From Ascarosepion bandense (taxonomy: Eukaryota; Mollusca; Cephalopoda; Sepiida; Sepiidae): a stretch of DNA of 64,000 bases. The position numbers and the translations under genes were made by a program. The notes beneath the pieces were generated by a model. That model made no database searches and was not told the origin of the DNA. It saw only the letters and a list, made by a program, of their open reading frames with translations. The DNA is taken from positions 636,001-700,000 of the forward strand of contig JBBBDQ010001294.1 in NCBI GenBank assembly GCA_037127315.1. Reading direction: 5' to 3'. Below, one piece after another: positions 10,437-19,639 of the stretch (position 1 is its first letter; each line of letters opens with the position of its first letter).

Positions 10437-10715
10437 AAAATAACCCCTTGAATTCTAATGACATTATTTCTTATTCTTATATTGAACCCTTTATTTTTTT
10501 TTTTTTTTTGCTCACTATAACCCCTTGCAATTTAGTGAATTTAAGGCCTATTCTGATGATATTGAACTCTTTGTTTCTTTCATTTGCAATAACCCCTTGC
10601 ATATTAGTATCTTTATTGCTTATTCTTAAACTGACCCCCGTGTTTATTTTGTTCCCAATAACACCTTGCATTCTATTGACTTTATTGCTTTGCTTGGGTT
10701 GAATTAAAATTGTAG
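10437..10715 (+). repeat. Four tandem copies of a LINE-J-type 3' tail
   Basis: The phrase taaccccttgcat, followed by attgacttta-like sequence, recurs at about 10441, 10519, 10590 and 10660. Spacing is roughly 70-78 bp. Only the last copy ends with gctttgcttgggttgaatta and an A-rich end. Each spacer contains a TTTATTTT-like run. A two-copy version is at 12890-13035. Confidence 0.7.
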
Positions 10716-11293
10716 AAAGAAAGGAAGGAAGAAATTAAAACTGGAAAGGAAGGAATAAAAAAAGAAAACAATAGAAAAGGGAAACATATATATTATTACA
10801 ATTCCAATTTTTAGTTTTTAAAACAATAAACATTATGAGGAGTAAAGGTAGTCAAAATAATAGTGGTGTCAAGGGAAAAACCATCCTTTTGATACAACAT
10901 TTTTGTTGGTACAAAGGTTAAACATTATCAAAAATTCTTTATCAAAATTTTGTTTTAAGAAAGAATTTCTTCAGTCAAGTTAGTAAAAGTTACTTATTGG
11001 AATTGAACTCATTACAAATTTTTTTCTTCCAATTTGTCATTTATTTACTGAATATTATGCTCAGATATAAAATATATATATATATATATATATACATATT
11101 CTTCACTTGTAAATGAGTTATTAAGCGACCAAGGTTTCTAAAATGTGCCTGAAGACACCACATGGTAGACACCACATGGTAGAAACATTTACAAATGAAG
11201 ATTATTCAAAAGTTCTACAATATAATAGTATTGAACTATTTAACACAACTGTGTACTGGTCTAATTTTATAATGACCAAAAACTAAGTAATTA

Positions 11294-11344
<51 letters not shown>
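10716..11344. other. Unassigned; (TA)n at 11069-11093 and 11299-11350
   Basis: AT-rich sequence with two pure TA arrays. A small direct duplication occurs at 11153-11180 (caccacatggtaga twice). No gene is seen. Confidence 0.5.
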
Positions 11345-11357
<13 letters not shown>

Positions 11358-11432
11358 TGCTTGAACTTTTTTTAATTGACACTTGTATTTGAGTAGATAT
11401 TCTGTTTTTAATTAAACAGTATATTTATATAT

Positions 11433-11700
11433 GTCTACGGCTATATTGTGTTGAATACACCGGTTCCCGTCCGATCACCAGAGTTAAGCAACATCGAGCC
11501 TGGTTAGTACTTAAATGGGTGACCATTTGGGAAAACCAGGTGCTGTAAACGTAAGAACCAACAATGGTCCACCGGTCCTCCAGGTTTGGGGGTTGGGTGC
11601 AGGGCTAACAACCCTGCCCTGTAAAAAACAGTTTGTTACAGAAACAGCAACAAAAAGTTGCTGCCCTATGCACCATTGGGTGTGATGGGAAAATGATGAT
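11433..11700 (+). mobile_element. 5S rRNA-headed retroposon
   Basis: Positions 11433-11550 align along the full length of a 5S rRNA gene. It starts gtctacggctatattgtgtt and continues ccgatcaccagagttaagca, agcctggttagtactt and accaggtgctgta. It is followed without a Pol III T-run by a tail containing ggtccaccggtcctccagg and gggcagg-like sequence, ending in an atgatgat motif. The 5S internal promoter region is only partly conserved. A 5S head joined to an unrelated body fits the SINE3-type class. It could instead be a 5S pseudogene next to a repeat. Confidence 0.75.
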
Positions 11701-11734
11701 ATTTATATATATTTCTATCAACCTAATTGTTTAT

Positions 11735-12045
11735 GGGATGTGTGTTGCAGTGCAGTAGATATCAGCTCAGAACTAGAAATTGGGGAGCTGAGTTCAAATT
11801 CCAGTTGAATTTCTTGCATTCACTTATGCACAAATACCATTAAGAGAAGGTATTAATCCATCTCTTCCCTCCAGTTATGGGTTAAATAACAAAACAGATT
11901 GGCTTCTAAAGCTTTGGTTGGGAACCAGTCTACTGCAGAAAGCAATGGCAACTTACTGCGGGATAATCTTCTGCCCAGTCAGTCATGTCTCTTTTGTGAC
12001 ATGATCGCCCAATTGTGTATCATGTATAGCACTTAACTGACTGAA
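11735..12045 (+). mobile_element. SINE-A, near full length
   Basis: Head gtgttgcagtgcagtagata, box B context gagctgagttcaaattccag, body tattaatccatctcttccct and end cacttaactgactgaa. It is adjacent to the 5S-headed retroposon, and both split the foldback arm. Confidence 0.9.
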
Positions 12046-12381
12046 TTATTTATGAGAAATGTTTGTTATGAAAATGTGTGTAATTTGGCAATATTCAAAC
12101 ATGCGACCCCTAACAAGATAAGGGAAGCCATCAATTGATCTAGTGCATTTGTAGCACTTGATCATGAATGATTCCATCGTCTAAATGAAGAAAATTAAAA
12201 CTTATACTCACAATTACTCTCATAAATAATCATCTCTGCTCTGAAATGCAGTATTGTAATGTAAACAATGTTGAGGAAGGTTCTGGAGATTAAGGAAATG
12301 AAACTAACAACTGACATATTTAATTTATTTACTTTGATTCAAAATAATATTCAAGTAAATAAATCCCCAGAAAATCCATAT

Positions 12382-12389
<8 letters not shown>

Positions 12390-12446
<57 letters not shown>

Positions 12447-12482
12447 TTGTATATGTATATATATATATATATATATACAACA
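12390..12482. repeat. (TA)n in a palindromic setting
   Basis: Two TA arrays surround attttgttgtatatg. The flanks ataacaacaatat and acaacaaaat are mutually complementary. Confidence 0.8.
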
Positions 12483-12800
12483 AAATAATATAATACAATC
12501 ATACCAATACTAAGCCTACCAAAATAAAAAAAAACTTTTGAAACAACAGAAGAAAAACAAATCAAGAAGACAAAAACAAATTAAAAGAGAAAAGTTTATC
12601 TAAAGATTCTTGATAAAATCCAACGAATCGGCAACATTATTACTCCTGACTTCATTTGCTTTTTTTAATAGAAAATATCAGTAATAGTTCATTGATTTCC
12701 TCAGCTTCAACTATTTAAACACTGTGTTAGAATGACAGTTAAGTCTCATAAGATTAATTTTGAAATTGCTAGTTAAAAGCATAAGTGTTATCTTAATTGT
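12483..12800. other. Unassigned
   Basis: AT-rich. I see no repeat family or exon. Confidence 0.4.
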
Positions 12801-13035
12801 TTATTATCCTATATTTCTTGCAAATGGAACTCTCTTTTAACTTTCTACCTGTCAAATATGCATCATATTCTGCCTCCTTGAATCTTGTTCTTTTATTGAC
12901 TCACATTGTTTCTTTTCCTCACAAAATCCTGGTGACATTATTGTCAATTCTTATGTTAAACTCTTCGTTTCTTTCTCTCAAAATAACCCTTTGACATTAT
13001 TGCTTTGCTTCGGAGTGAAACGATTAAAAAGTATT
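12800..13035 (+). mobile_element. LINE-J-type 3' end with duplicated tail
   Basis: It ends ttattgctttgcttcggagt, then gaaacgattaaaaa. An upstream block (tcctggtgacattattgtc) repeats the tail start, as in the four-copy array at 10437. Confidence 0.65.
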
Positions 13036-13149
13036 GCTATCATTATAGAGAGACCCTCACAACATGATCCTTAAAGAACAAGTTCATATACACACATATA
13101 CAGGATACAATGGGTAAATCATTGATATTTTTGTATTTTGTACATGCAT

Positions 13150-13870
13150 GATTTTTTTCCTTTAGTTGACTGCACAGTATATATGGGCACCATCGGTGAG
13201 AAAAAAAGAATCATGATGCAATTCATTTCACCAGAAATTTGTAAACTGCATGCTGTACTATTTGACATTTTCACCAGAAGCTTCAATACAAATATTTTAG
13301 AGTGTTTAGGTGTTAATTTGAGGAAAGTGCAGAGGATTCCAAAAGAGTTGGATGAGTCTAATTGTGATTATGAAGGTTTTTGAACTGATCACTAGTGATG
13401 GTGACATTATGCCTCTATTTGTCTTCTCAAATGGTTTCAGACTCAACACAGAAGCCTACATCAAGTGCCTTGGGGAGGTAGTACTGCACTTGGTCAAGAG
13501 GGTGACTGCTGGAAGACTGTATATCTAACAACAGTAATCTAAGCCATGCCATAAACACAGAAGAACCTAGTTGTGGCTGTCAGACAATATCTGAGACTGC
13601 ATCACTCCTTACATCTGACCATCTAACTTCCCAGACTGCAAGACCATTGTTTATTATGACTTGGCACAGTTGAGCAAGAGATCAACAATATTCCTTATAA
13701 CACCATAGTTAAACTGAAGACATGGATTTTGGCAGCATTCAACAGCTTAATCAAGATGACCACCCATAAAGTGTTGTAGGAAATTCCAAAGTTGTCTAGT
13801 GGCTGACTTTGAAGCTAAAAGCAATTTTATTGAACTAATTTACTCTTTAGTATTTCAAGATATTTTTGTG
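13150..13870 (+). pseudogene. Mariner-superfamily transposase, internally deleted
   Basis: The N-terminal helix-turn-helix remnant reads NLRKVQRIPKELDESNCDYE (about 13318-13377). It jumps directly to the catalytic-domain part (VMKVFELITSDGDIMPLF, then RLNTEAYIKCLGEVVL), which means roughly 110 residues are missing between them. Later pieces correspond to the segment around the second catalytic Asp (SKPCHKHRRTQLWLSDN), where the Asp is replaced, and to LAAFNSLIK near the C-terminus. There are several stops and frameshifts. The order and spacing fit the mariner-type families with extended DDxD spacing. It is an inactive deletion derivative. An inverted copy of the helix-turn-helix segment lies at 14007-14077. 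Confidence 0.75.
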
Positions 13871-14006
13871 TAATTTTGGTAAATATATCTGTTAAAATAA
13901 GATGCCAGTGTTATTTTCAATTTTGCATAATTTAGACAGCAATTTATCCATCTCACACCGTGTGTGTGGTGTGTATACATATATATAAAATATATATGTA
14001 TATATT

Positions 14007-14077
14007 TGGAATCCTCTGCACTTTCCTCAAATTAACACCTAAACACTCTAAAATATTTGGATTGAAGCTTCTGGTGA
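14007..14077 (-). repeat. 71-bp inverted duplicate of 13271-13341
   Basis: The reverse complement of this segment matches 13271-13341 at 70 of 71 positions. Both lie in or next to the mariner relic, with about 665 bp between them, so the pair can form a stem-loop. The near-identity is much higher than expected from the decay of the transposase. Confidence 0.9.
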
Positions 14078-14164
14078 GTATTTTTCTATTTTAGTGTTAT
14101 TGACATTGTTATGTTTTCATTTGTGATGACATCATAAACATTTGACTGTTTTAAAACCAAGAGT

Positions 14165-14425
14165 TAGACTGAGAGTCAATTAAGTGCTTGGAAGATCATA
14201 TCTTGAAAAATTTTCCTGCAATAGGTTGCCATTAGTTTTGTGGTAGACTGGTTGCCAACCAAGGCTATAGAACCCAATCTGTCCTGCTATTCAACCCATA
14301 GCTGGAGGGAGATGAGATGGATTAATACCTTTCCCATGGGTATTCATGTGTAAGTGAATGTAATGAATTCAAGTGGAGTTTGAACTTGGCTCTCCGATTT
14401 CTTGTTCCAAGCTAATATTCACAGA
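14165..14425 (-). mobile_element. SINE-A
   Basis: On the + strand, taagtgcttggaagatcata, then ggttgccaaccaaggctata and ttaatacctttcccatgg give the SINE-A body in reverse. The head lies at about 14400-14425. Confidence 0.85.
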
Positions 14426-14739
14426 TACCCGTTTTCATTTCAGATGTGGATAAAACATAATAGAAATAACTGAGAAATTACAAATAAAAAGAAAATAAGT
14501 GCCATATAAATATTTACAATACTGTGGTAGAAAAAAATCAGCTAATTTTTTAACAAAGACTCCCAAAGCCTTTTTGTAAAATTTCACAGGATATGTTTTG
14601 GTAGAAGCTATATGTTTTGATGTGACACTCTATCAAAAAGCTGTGTGAAAAAATTGTATTTCATTTCTAAAAATCTCTTTTGATAATACTGAAGAAAGAA
14701 AAAATGTAGGGAAACTTTCAAAAGATAAAAATAAAGCAG

Positions 14740-14747
14740 ATTGCGGA

Positions 14748-14791
<44 letters not shown>

Positions 14792-15530
14792 AATTAAACT
14801 GTAGGAAGGAAGGAAGGAAGGAAGGAAGGAAGGAAAAGTGTGGAATGAAAGAAGAAAGTAAAACAAGGAAAGAAGGAAGGAAGGAATGAAGGAAAGAAAA
14901 GAAAACTGTGGAAAGAAAGAAAAAAAGTAAAATAAGGAAGGAAGGAAGGAAGGAAAACTGTGGAAAGAAAAGGAAAAAGTAAAACTAGAAAGGAAGTGAG
15001 GTAGGAAGGAAGGAAGACTGTGGAAAGAAAAGAAGAAAGTAAAACTAAGAAGGAAGGAAGGAAGGAATTAAGCAAAACTGTGAAAAGAAAATAAGAAAGT
15101 AAAACTAGAAAGGAAGAAAGGAAAACTGTGGAAAGAAATGAAGAAAGTAAAACAAGGAAGGAAGGAATGAAGAAAGGAAGGAGAACTGTGGAAAGAAAAA
15201 AAGAACGTAAAACAAGGAAGGAAGGAAAACTGTGGAAAGAATAGAAGAGAGTAAAACTAGAAAGGAAGTAAGGTAGGAAGGAAGGAAAAAAGAAAGAAAA
15301 ACTGTGGAAAAAAAAAGAAGAAAGTAAAACTAGGAAAGAAAGAAAGAAAGAAAGGAAAAATGTAAAACTGAGGAAAGAAAGAAAGTAACAAAGTAAAACT
15401 GTGAAAAGGAAGGAAGGTAGGAAAGAATTGAAAGCTGAAAAGAAAGAAATGAAAGAAGAAATAAAACTAGAGAAAGAAAGAAAGGAAGGAATGTTGGAGG
15501 TAAGGAAGAAAGTAAAACTGTGCAAAAGAA
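14740..15530. repeat. GAAA/GGAA microsatellite and decayed purine minisatellite
   Basis: (GAAA)n occupies 14745-14792 and (GGAA)n 14804-14835. Then come about twelve loose units of the form aaactgtggaaagaaa plus agaagaaagtaaaac plus aaggaaggaagg, with spacing near 55-75 bp. Minus-strand frames of up to 283 residues (S, F, L rich) are repeat by-products. Confidence 0.9.
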
Positions 15531-15991
15531 GAAATGAAATAAAAAGAAAACAATAAAAACTGAAACATTGCCTCTGAATATCAAGGACAGAACCAAAGAA
15601 CCTGAGAAAGCCAAAATGACGTAATTTGTGAAAAAGAAAAGACAACTAAAATGAAAACCAAGAAAGATGATTAAAATTATATTTAAAGAAAAAATTAGTA
15701 GGAAATAAAACACAAAAAAAATTGAAAAATGTTTGTAATTAAAATCAAGGAAAGAGGAAATTTACTCTATTCAAGTCCATGTTAACCTGTCCATTAATTT
15801 CTGTCTCTGTCTATCTATCTATCTATGCATAAGTATTGCTCAGTCTGTCAACTGAGGCAATGATAATTTTGATTCTGCTGCAAATTCTGCATATTACGCC
15901 AGTTACTAGGATTGCAATACCCATTTTAAAACTTTGCAGGGTCTCTTCTTTCCATATTTGAAGATTGGGACCATATATCCCCAGCTATTCC

Positions 15992-16023
<32 letters not shown>

Positions 16024-16060
16024 AGGTGGGGAGTGTATTTTATATACATATATATATATA
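15531..16060. other. Unassigned; (TA)n at 15992-16018
   Basis: A small ctat array lies at 15811-15824. Otherwise nothing is recognised. Confidence 0.45.
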
Positions 16061-16360
16061 GTCATCCACAGATAGATCTGTTTCACAGCTCATCAGTACG
16101 GTTATACTCCGATTGCTTTTAACCCTGGATTGAAACCCGACTGAATTGGCATCAGTCAGTGATTCTACCTCTGGGCTATGGGCACTTAGTAGAAGAAGGC
16201 AGACCTTTTAGCATGTATATTATCATTATACACACCCAACAGCCAGAGTGCTCTAATTCATTATTGAATGAGTGATTCATACATGCCAGAGTAGCTACTG
16301 TTTTTCAAAATCTACCATTCTTCCAGAGTGCTCAATCAGAGTGTGAGAGCATATGTATGT
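16061..16360 (-). mobile_element. Retrozyme-like element, single unit
   Basis: On the minus strand this unit matches each half of the tandem dimer at 40381-40975. It contains a tRNA-like box A region (tagcccagaggtagaatc, complement of 16161-16178), a box B-like segment (complement of 16127-16138), and a hammerhead core at its 3' end (16070-16101). The upstream end near 16353 reads cagagtgctcaatcagagtg on the + strand. It is flanked by TA-rich DNA on both sides. Confidence 0.75.
16070..16101 (-). ncRNA. Hammerhead ribozyme relic (type I), stem II deleted
   Basis: The minus strand reads ccgta, then CTGATGA (complement of 16090-16096), gctgt, GAAAC, agatctatc and tgtgg. The ccgta and tgtgg/tgcgg strands can form stem I, and the conserved CUGAUGA and GAAA boxes are both present. 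Compared with the copies at 40601 and 40914, 8 nt of stem II are missing, so activity is doubtful. Confidence 0.6.
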
Positions 16361-16424
16361 ATATATATATATATATATTGATATAAATTAATAAATATAT
16401 ATATATGAGGGTATACATATGGAT

Positions 16425-16600
16425 AGTATTCTTATTCAGGTGTTAATAAAACAGTGCTCAATGTATGAACAGAGCTTTATTATATATATATTGATAAATA
16501 TACATATTATTCTATGCATATGGCATGACTCGGAATTTCATGCATTACCTGATGATTGCATAACGAATGAAACCCTGAGTTGTGCCATAGACATAGGATA
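16425..16600 (+). mobile_element. Penelope-type terminal fragment with hammerhead palindrome
   Basis: Two halves of the same sequence face each other. The minus-strand half covers about 16505-16545 and the plus-strand half 16549-16600. The + half contains CTGATGA at 16549-16555 and GAAAC at 16569-16573, followed by cctgagttgtgccatagaca and taggataatat. The upstream piece 16425-16490 is the reverse of a segment near 27040-27100. This matches the 3' end of the Penelope-like relic at 27216. Confidence 0.6.
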
Positions 16601-16609
16601 ATATGTATA

Positions 16610-16640
<31 letters not shown>

Positions 16641-16779
16641 GAGTTGATATGTCAAATTGGCAGTTGTTGATAACTGGAGCAAGGAATGGCTTGCAGAACA
16701 AAACTGTCTCTCTTTTAATTAAAAATAGAAAAAATAATTTTACCTTCTATTATTATGGCTGATACTAATCTCCAGGAGA

Positions 16780-17445
16780 GTGACTCATTGAAAAGATTAA
16801 TTGCTTGTTCTACTGTTAGGAAAGTTAGTTCACTATATCATGCTAGATGATGCTCCTCACCAGACTCTATCTTTATATATATATATATATTGATATTTAT
16901 AAGTCTACCATTCACACATGCCTTGAATATTGCTGCCATAACTGGTCTAGTACTCCTGCTATATATTTATAGATTTTGGATAAAATCCAAAGAAGAATCA
17001 TCAATGTTATTGGTTCTGACTTGAGATCTCAGCTTCAGTCACTTTCTCAGTGCTTTAACATAACTTCGTTGTACCTTTTCTATAAATACATTCATGGTAA
17101 TTGTTTTCTATGGTGCTGAGACTTTGTGGATGTAAGCATATAACTATATTGACTGCAAGGTCTCATCATTTTAAGGTTGAAATGGATAGATATAACTGTT
17201 CTATGCTAACAGCTTCTTTTTTCTCACTTTTCACTTATAGAACTCTCTTCCGACTTCTTGCTTTCCATTCTACTTTGATATTCAAAAATTTAAATGTGAT
17301 GTCAATTGTTATCTTCTCTTGCCTTAATTTTTGTTTTTATTGTACTCTCCCTATAAAAGTGTGTTTTTTTCATATTTTCTTACACTCAGTAACCCCTTGT
17401 ATCTTAGTGGCTTGGCTTTACTGTCTTGCTTAGGATGAAATAATT
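16780..17445 (+). pseudogene. LINE-J 3' end
   Basis: Pieces in order are attcacacatgccttgaata (the CIEYCCHNW region), ccaaagaagaatcatcaatg (QRRIINVI) and gtaccttttctataaataca (LYLFYKY). The tail is taaccccttgtatcttagtg, ending in gaaataatta near 17443. A (TA)n array at 16874-16890 interrupts it. Frameshifted throughout. Confidence 0.8.
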
Positions 17446-17459
17446 ATATATATATATTT

Positions 17460-17940
17460 TATTTATTTAATTTATTTGTTTAAACATTATTTTTAATTGA
17501 TATTTACATTTGAGTAGATATTCTGTTTTTAATGAAACAGTATATTTATATATTTATTTTTAATGGTTTGATTATTTATGATAACTTTTGTTACAAAAAT
17601 GTGTGTCACTTGGCAGGATTTGAACCTGTGACCCCTAACAACATAGGGAAAGTCACTAATTGGTCTCTGTGTTTTAGTTCGCTTGACCATGATTCCACAG
17701 TTTAATTGAAGTTAAATCAAGCCTTATATAATTTTGATTAGACTGTGGAATCATTCATGGTCATGCGGTCTAAGACACACCAGATCACTTGGTGGTTTCC
17801 CCTATGTTGTTAGGAGTTGTAGGTTCGAATCCTGCCAAGTGACAGTAGAAATAAACATATATACTGTTTGATTAAAAACAGAACATTTACTCAAATACGA
17901 GTATTGATTAAAAACAATGTTTCAACAAATAAATTAAATA
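17460..17940. mobile_element. Palindromic element with tRNA-Leu-like arms
   Basis: Two inverted arms (about 17460-17701 and 17741-17940) surround a spacer of about 39 bp. Each arm contains a tRNA-like unit. On the right arm (+ strand), gcggtctaagacacaccaga resembles the D-arm/box A of tRNA-Leu, and gtaggttcgaatcctgcc contains a perfect box B (GGTTCGAATCC) with an acceptor-like caagtgac. The left arm holds the same unit on the minus strand. Outer ends share tatttgagtagatattctgt-like sequence. The arms differ by about 50 bp. Related pieces are at 11345-12200 and 19903-19966. Confidence 0.8.
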
Positions 17941-17986
17941 TGTCAGCTGTTAAAACCTTTTCATTAAAATTTGGGACTTTCCATAA

Positions 17987-17993
<7 letters not shown>

Positions 17994-18054
<61 letters not shown>

Positions 18055-18056
18055 AT
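17994..18056. repeat. (TA)n followed by (TG)n
   Basis: A pure dinucleotide tract at the boundary between the foldback element and the Tc1 derivative. Confidence 0.95.
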
Positions 18057-18059
18057 ATA

Positions 18060-18600
18060 CACATTTGTGCAAATTAATTGAAACAAGACAAATAATATCT
18101 TTCTAGAATTTTTCACACTTTTCCTGATTGTCTCTTGTTATTTTCTCTTCTGACCACATTTTCTATTATGTTTTAGACTGATGGATCCAGTTTGTTTCTT
18201 TACCTTGATGACATGACTGACAGTTGAATGTCTGACGCCAACAGTATCTCTTTGTAAAATTATATTGCTACAATTTTCATACGCTTTCTTGAAGTAACAT
18301 CTATCACAGACAATGGCCTGGAGGACAACTAATTGTCCGCCGAGACAATAGTGTCTGGGTGTGATAAAAATCTGATGCAACTATGGATGAGGCAATTTTT
18401 TTCAAAGCCAAATAAATTTCATCAAACACCCCGAAAATAGATTCATATTACTGCACACCACTGGAAATGTTCCAATCTGAGAAAAAATAGAAATCAATTA
18501 CACTCTGTCACTCCAGTGGGTCTAAAACTCACCATATGGTGAAAGAAAGGAAACTAAAGCAGTTGTTTCTATTAATTTGTATAAGAGTGTATATGTAAAT
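18060..18600 (-). pseudogene. Tc1-like element, internally deleted
   Basis: The minus-strand piece at 18138-18380 ends in DTVGVRHSTVSHVIKVKKQT followed by NRKCGQKRK, the N-terminal helix-turn-helix and basic segment of a Tc1-like transposase. Everything beyond is deleted. The ends can be paired: gtgcaaattaattgaaacaa at the + strand left end, and the complement of the segment near 18570-18590 (caaattaatagaaacaac) at the other. The same family occurs at 53495-54900. Confidence 0.7.
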
Positions 18601-18911
18601 CTCAAATAGTGTATGTCTGAAATTTAACAAAAAATTTAACTGAAATAAACAATAAGAGAACTTATCTTAGCTGACATGTTTTGTCCTCTGAAGAACTATA
18701 TCAAGGCTAACACAAAGATTTTATTTTGTAACAAATATTTACATACAAAAAAAAATGTTATTTGTTTTTTAAAATGTTTACATTTAGGAATGCTTGCAGA
18801 TATTCATCAGGTTAGCTGAAAAGTCAGGCAAAGTATGGAGAACATGAAGTGACACAATTCATTGCATAATAAAAGAAAGTGAGTAAGGGATGTTTTTAAA
18901 GTTTGTTCATT

Positions 18912-18963
<52 letters not shown>

Positions 18964-19185
18964 GTAAAATCTGTTGTAACGATTTGATATAAATATATAT
19001 AAATTATTAAAATAGCTTCCAAGAAATAAAAATTATTTAAATCATAAAGAAGATCATCTTTCATCAGACTGGTTCTACAAAATCACAATTTTCTTCACTA
19101 AATATAAAAAATTCCATTCCTTGAAAAGTTCCAAAAACAGCAAAAGCACATGCTTGCTGAACGCAGCATATAGTTATACTTTAAA
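18601..19185. other. Unassigned; (TA)n at 18916-18960
   Basis: No exon or known element is seen. Confidence 0.4.
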
Positions 19186-19189
19186 ATGT

Positions 19190-19410
19190 TAATTAAACAA
19201 TTCAAGTTATGTTCTTAAATAGCCTTATCAGATCTAGACTGTCATATGGATGCCATGCATGGCATCCAACTCATTCAAAAATGTCTAAACTATAATTTCT
19301 ATACAACCAATTCAAGTTGTGATTTTAAATAGCCTTGTCTGATCAAGACTCTAATATGAGCTCTCATGCATGGCATCCAATCCATTCAGAAATGTCTAAA
19401 CTGTCAACTG
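19190..19410. repeat. Direct duplication (about 123 bp x 2)
   Basis: The phrases caattcaagtt, ttaaatagcctt, tgcatggcatccaa and cagaaatgtctaaact recur in order in two adjacent copies. The first copy contains a perfect 20-bp palindrome, ggatgccatgcatggcatcc (19248-19267). Confidence 0.75.
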
Positions 19411-19639
19411 TATAGAATCATTTTAAGAGAAAGATTTTACAAATTTACAATACTGTCTGTTTGGTCAATGAACACCTAATATTCCTTGTCGAGAAACATT
19501 ATCATCTTTGTTTTCATATTTATACGGGAGTCTGTTTTGTGGCGATTTAACAGCAGTATTTCTTGACATCACATGTTTAAATACAAGGCTTGTAGTTTGA
19601 AGAACAATTTATGAAGTCAGAAGAATCTACACTCAGGAT

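Larger units (their letters stand above)
11345..12200 (-). mobile_element. tRNA-Leu-like foldback element arm, split by an insertion
   Basis: The outer arm (tatttgagtagatattctgt, 11352-11430) and inner arm (gcgacccctaacaagataag, 12045-12200) match the left arm of the palindromic element at 17460-17940 in the same order. They are separated by a 5S-headed retroposon and a SINE-A (11431-12045). The second arm is not clearly present. An isolated outer-arm-like piece (gacatatttaatttatttac) lies near 12317. Confidence 0.7.

Noticed and set aside
11433..11550. Functional 5S rRNA gene
   Set aside because: Substitutions in the internal promoter and stems, no Pol III terminator, and a fused retroposon tail.
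14794..15645. 283-residue minus-strand open frame
   Set aside because: It translates GAAA/GGAA repeats and a decayed purine minisatellite.
17740..17845. Functional tRNA-Leu gene
   Set aside because: Box B is perfect but the cloverleaf does not close cleanly and the unit is part of a palindromic repeat.
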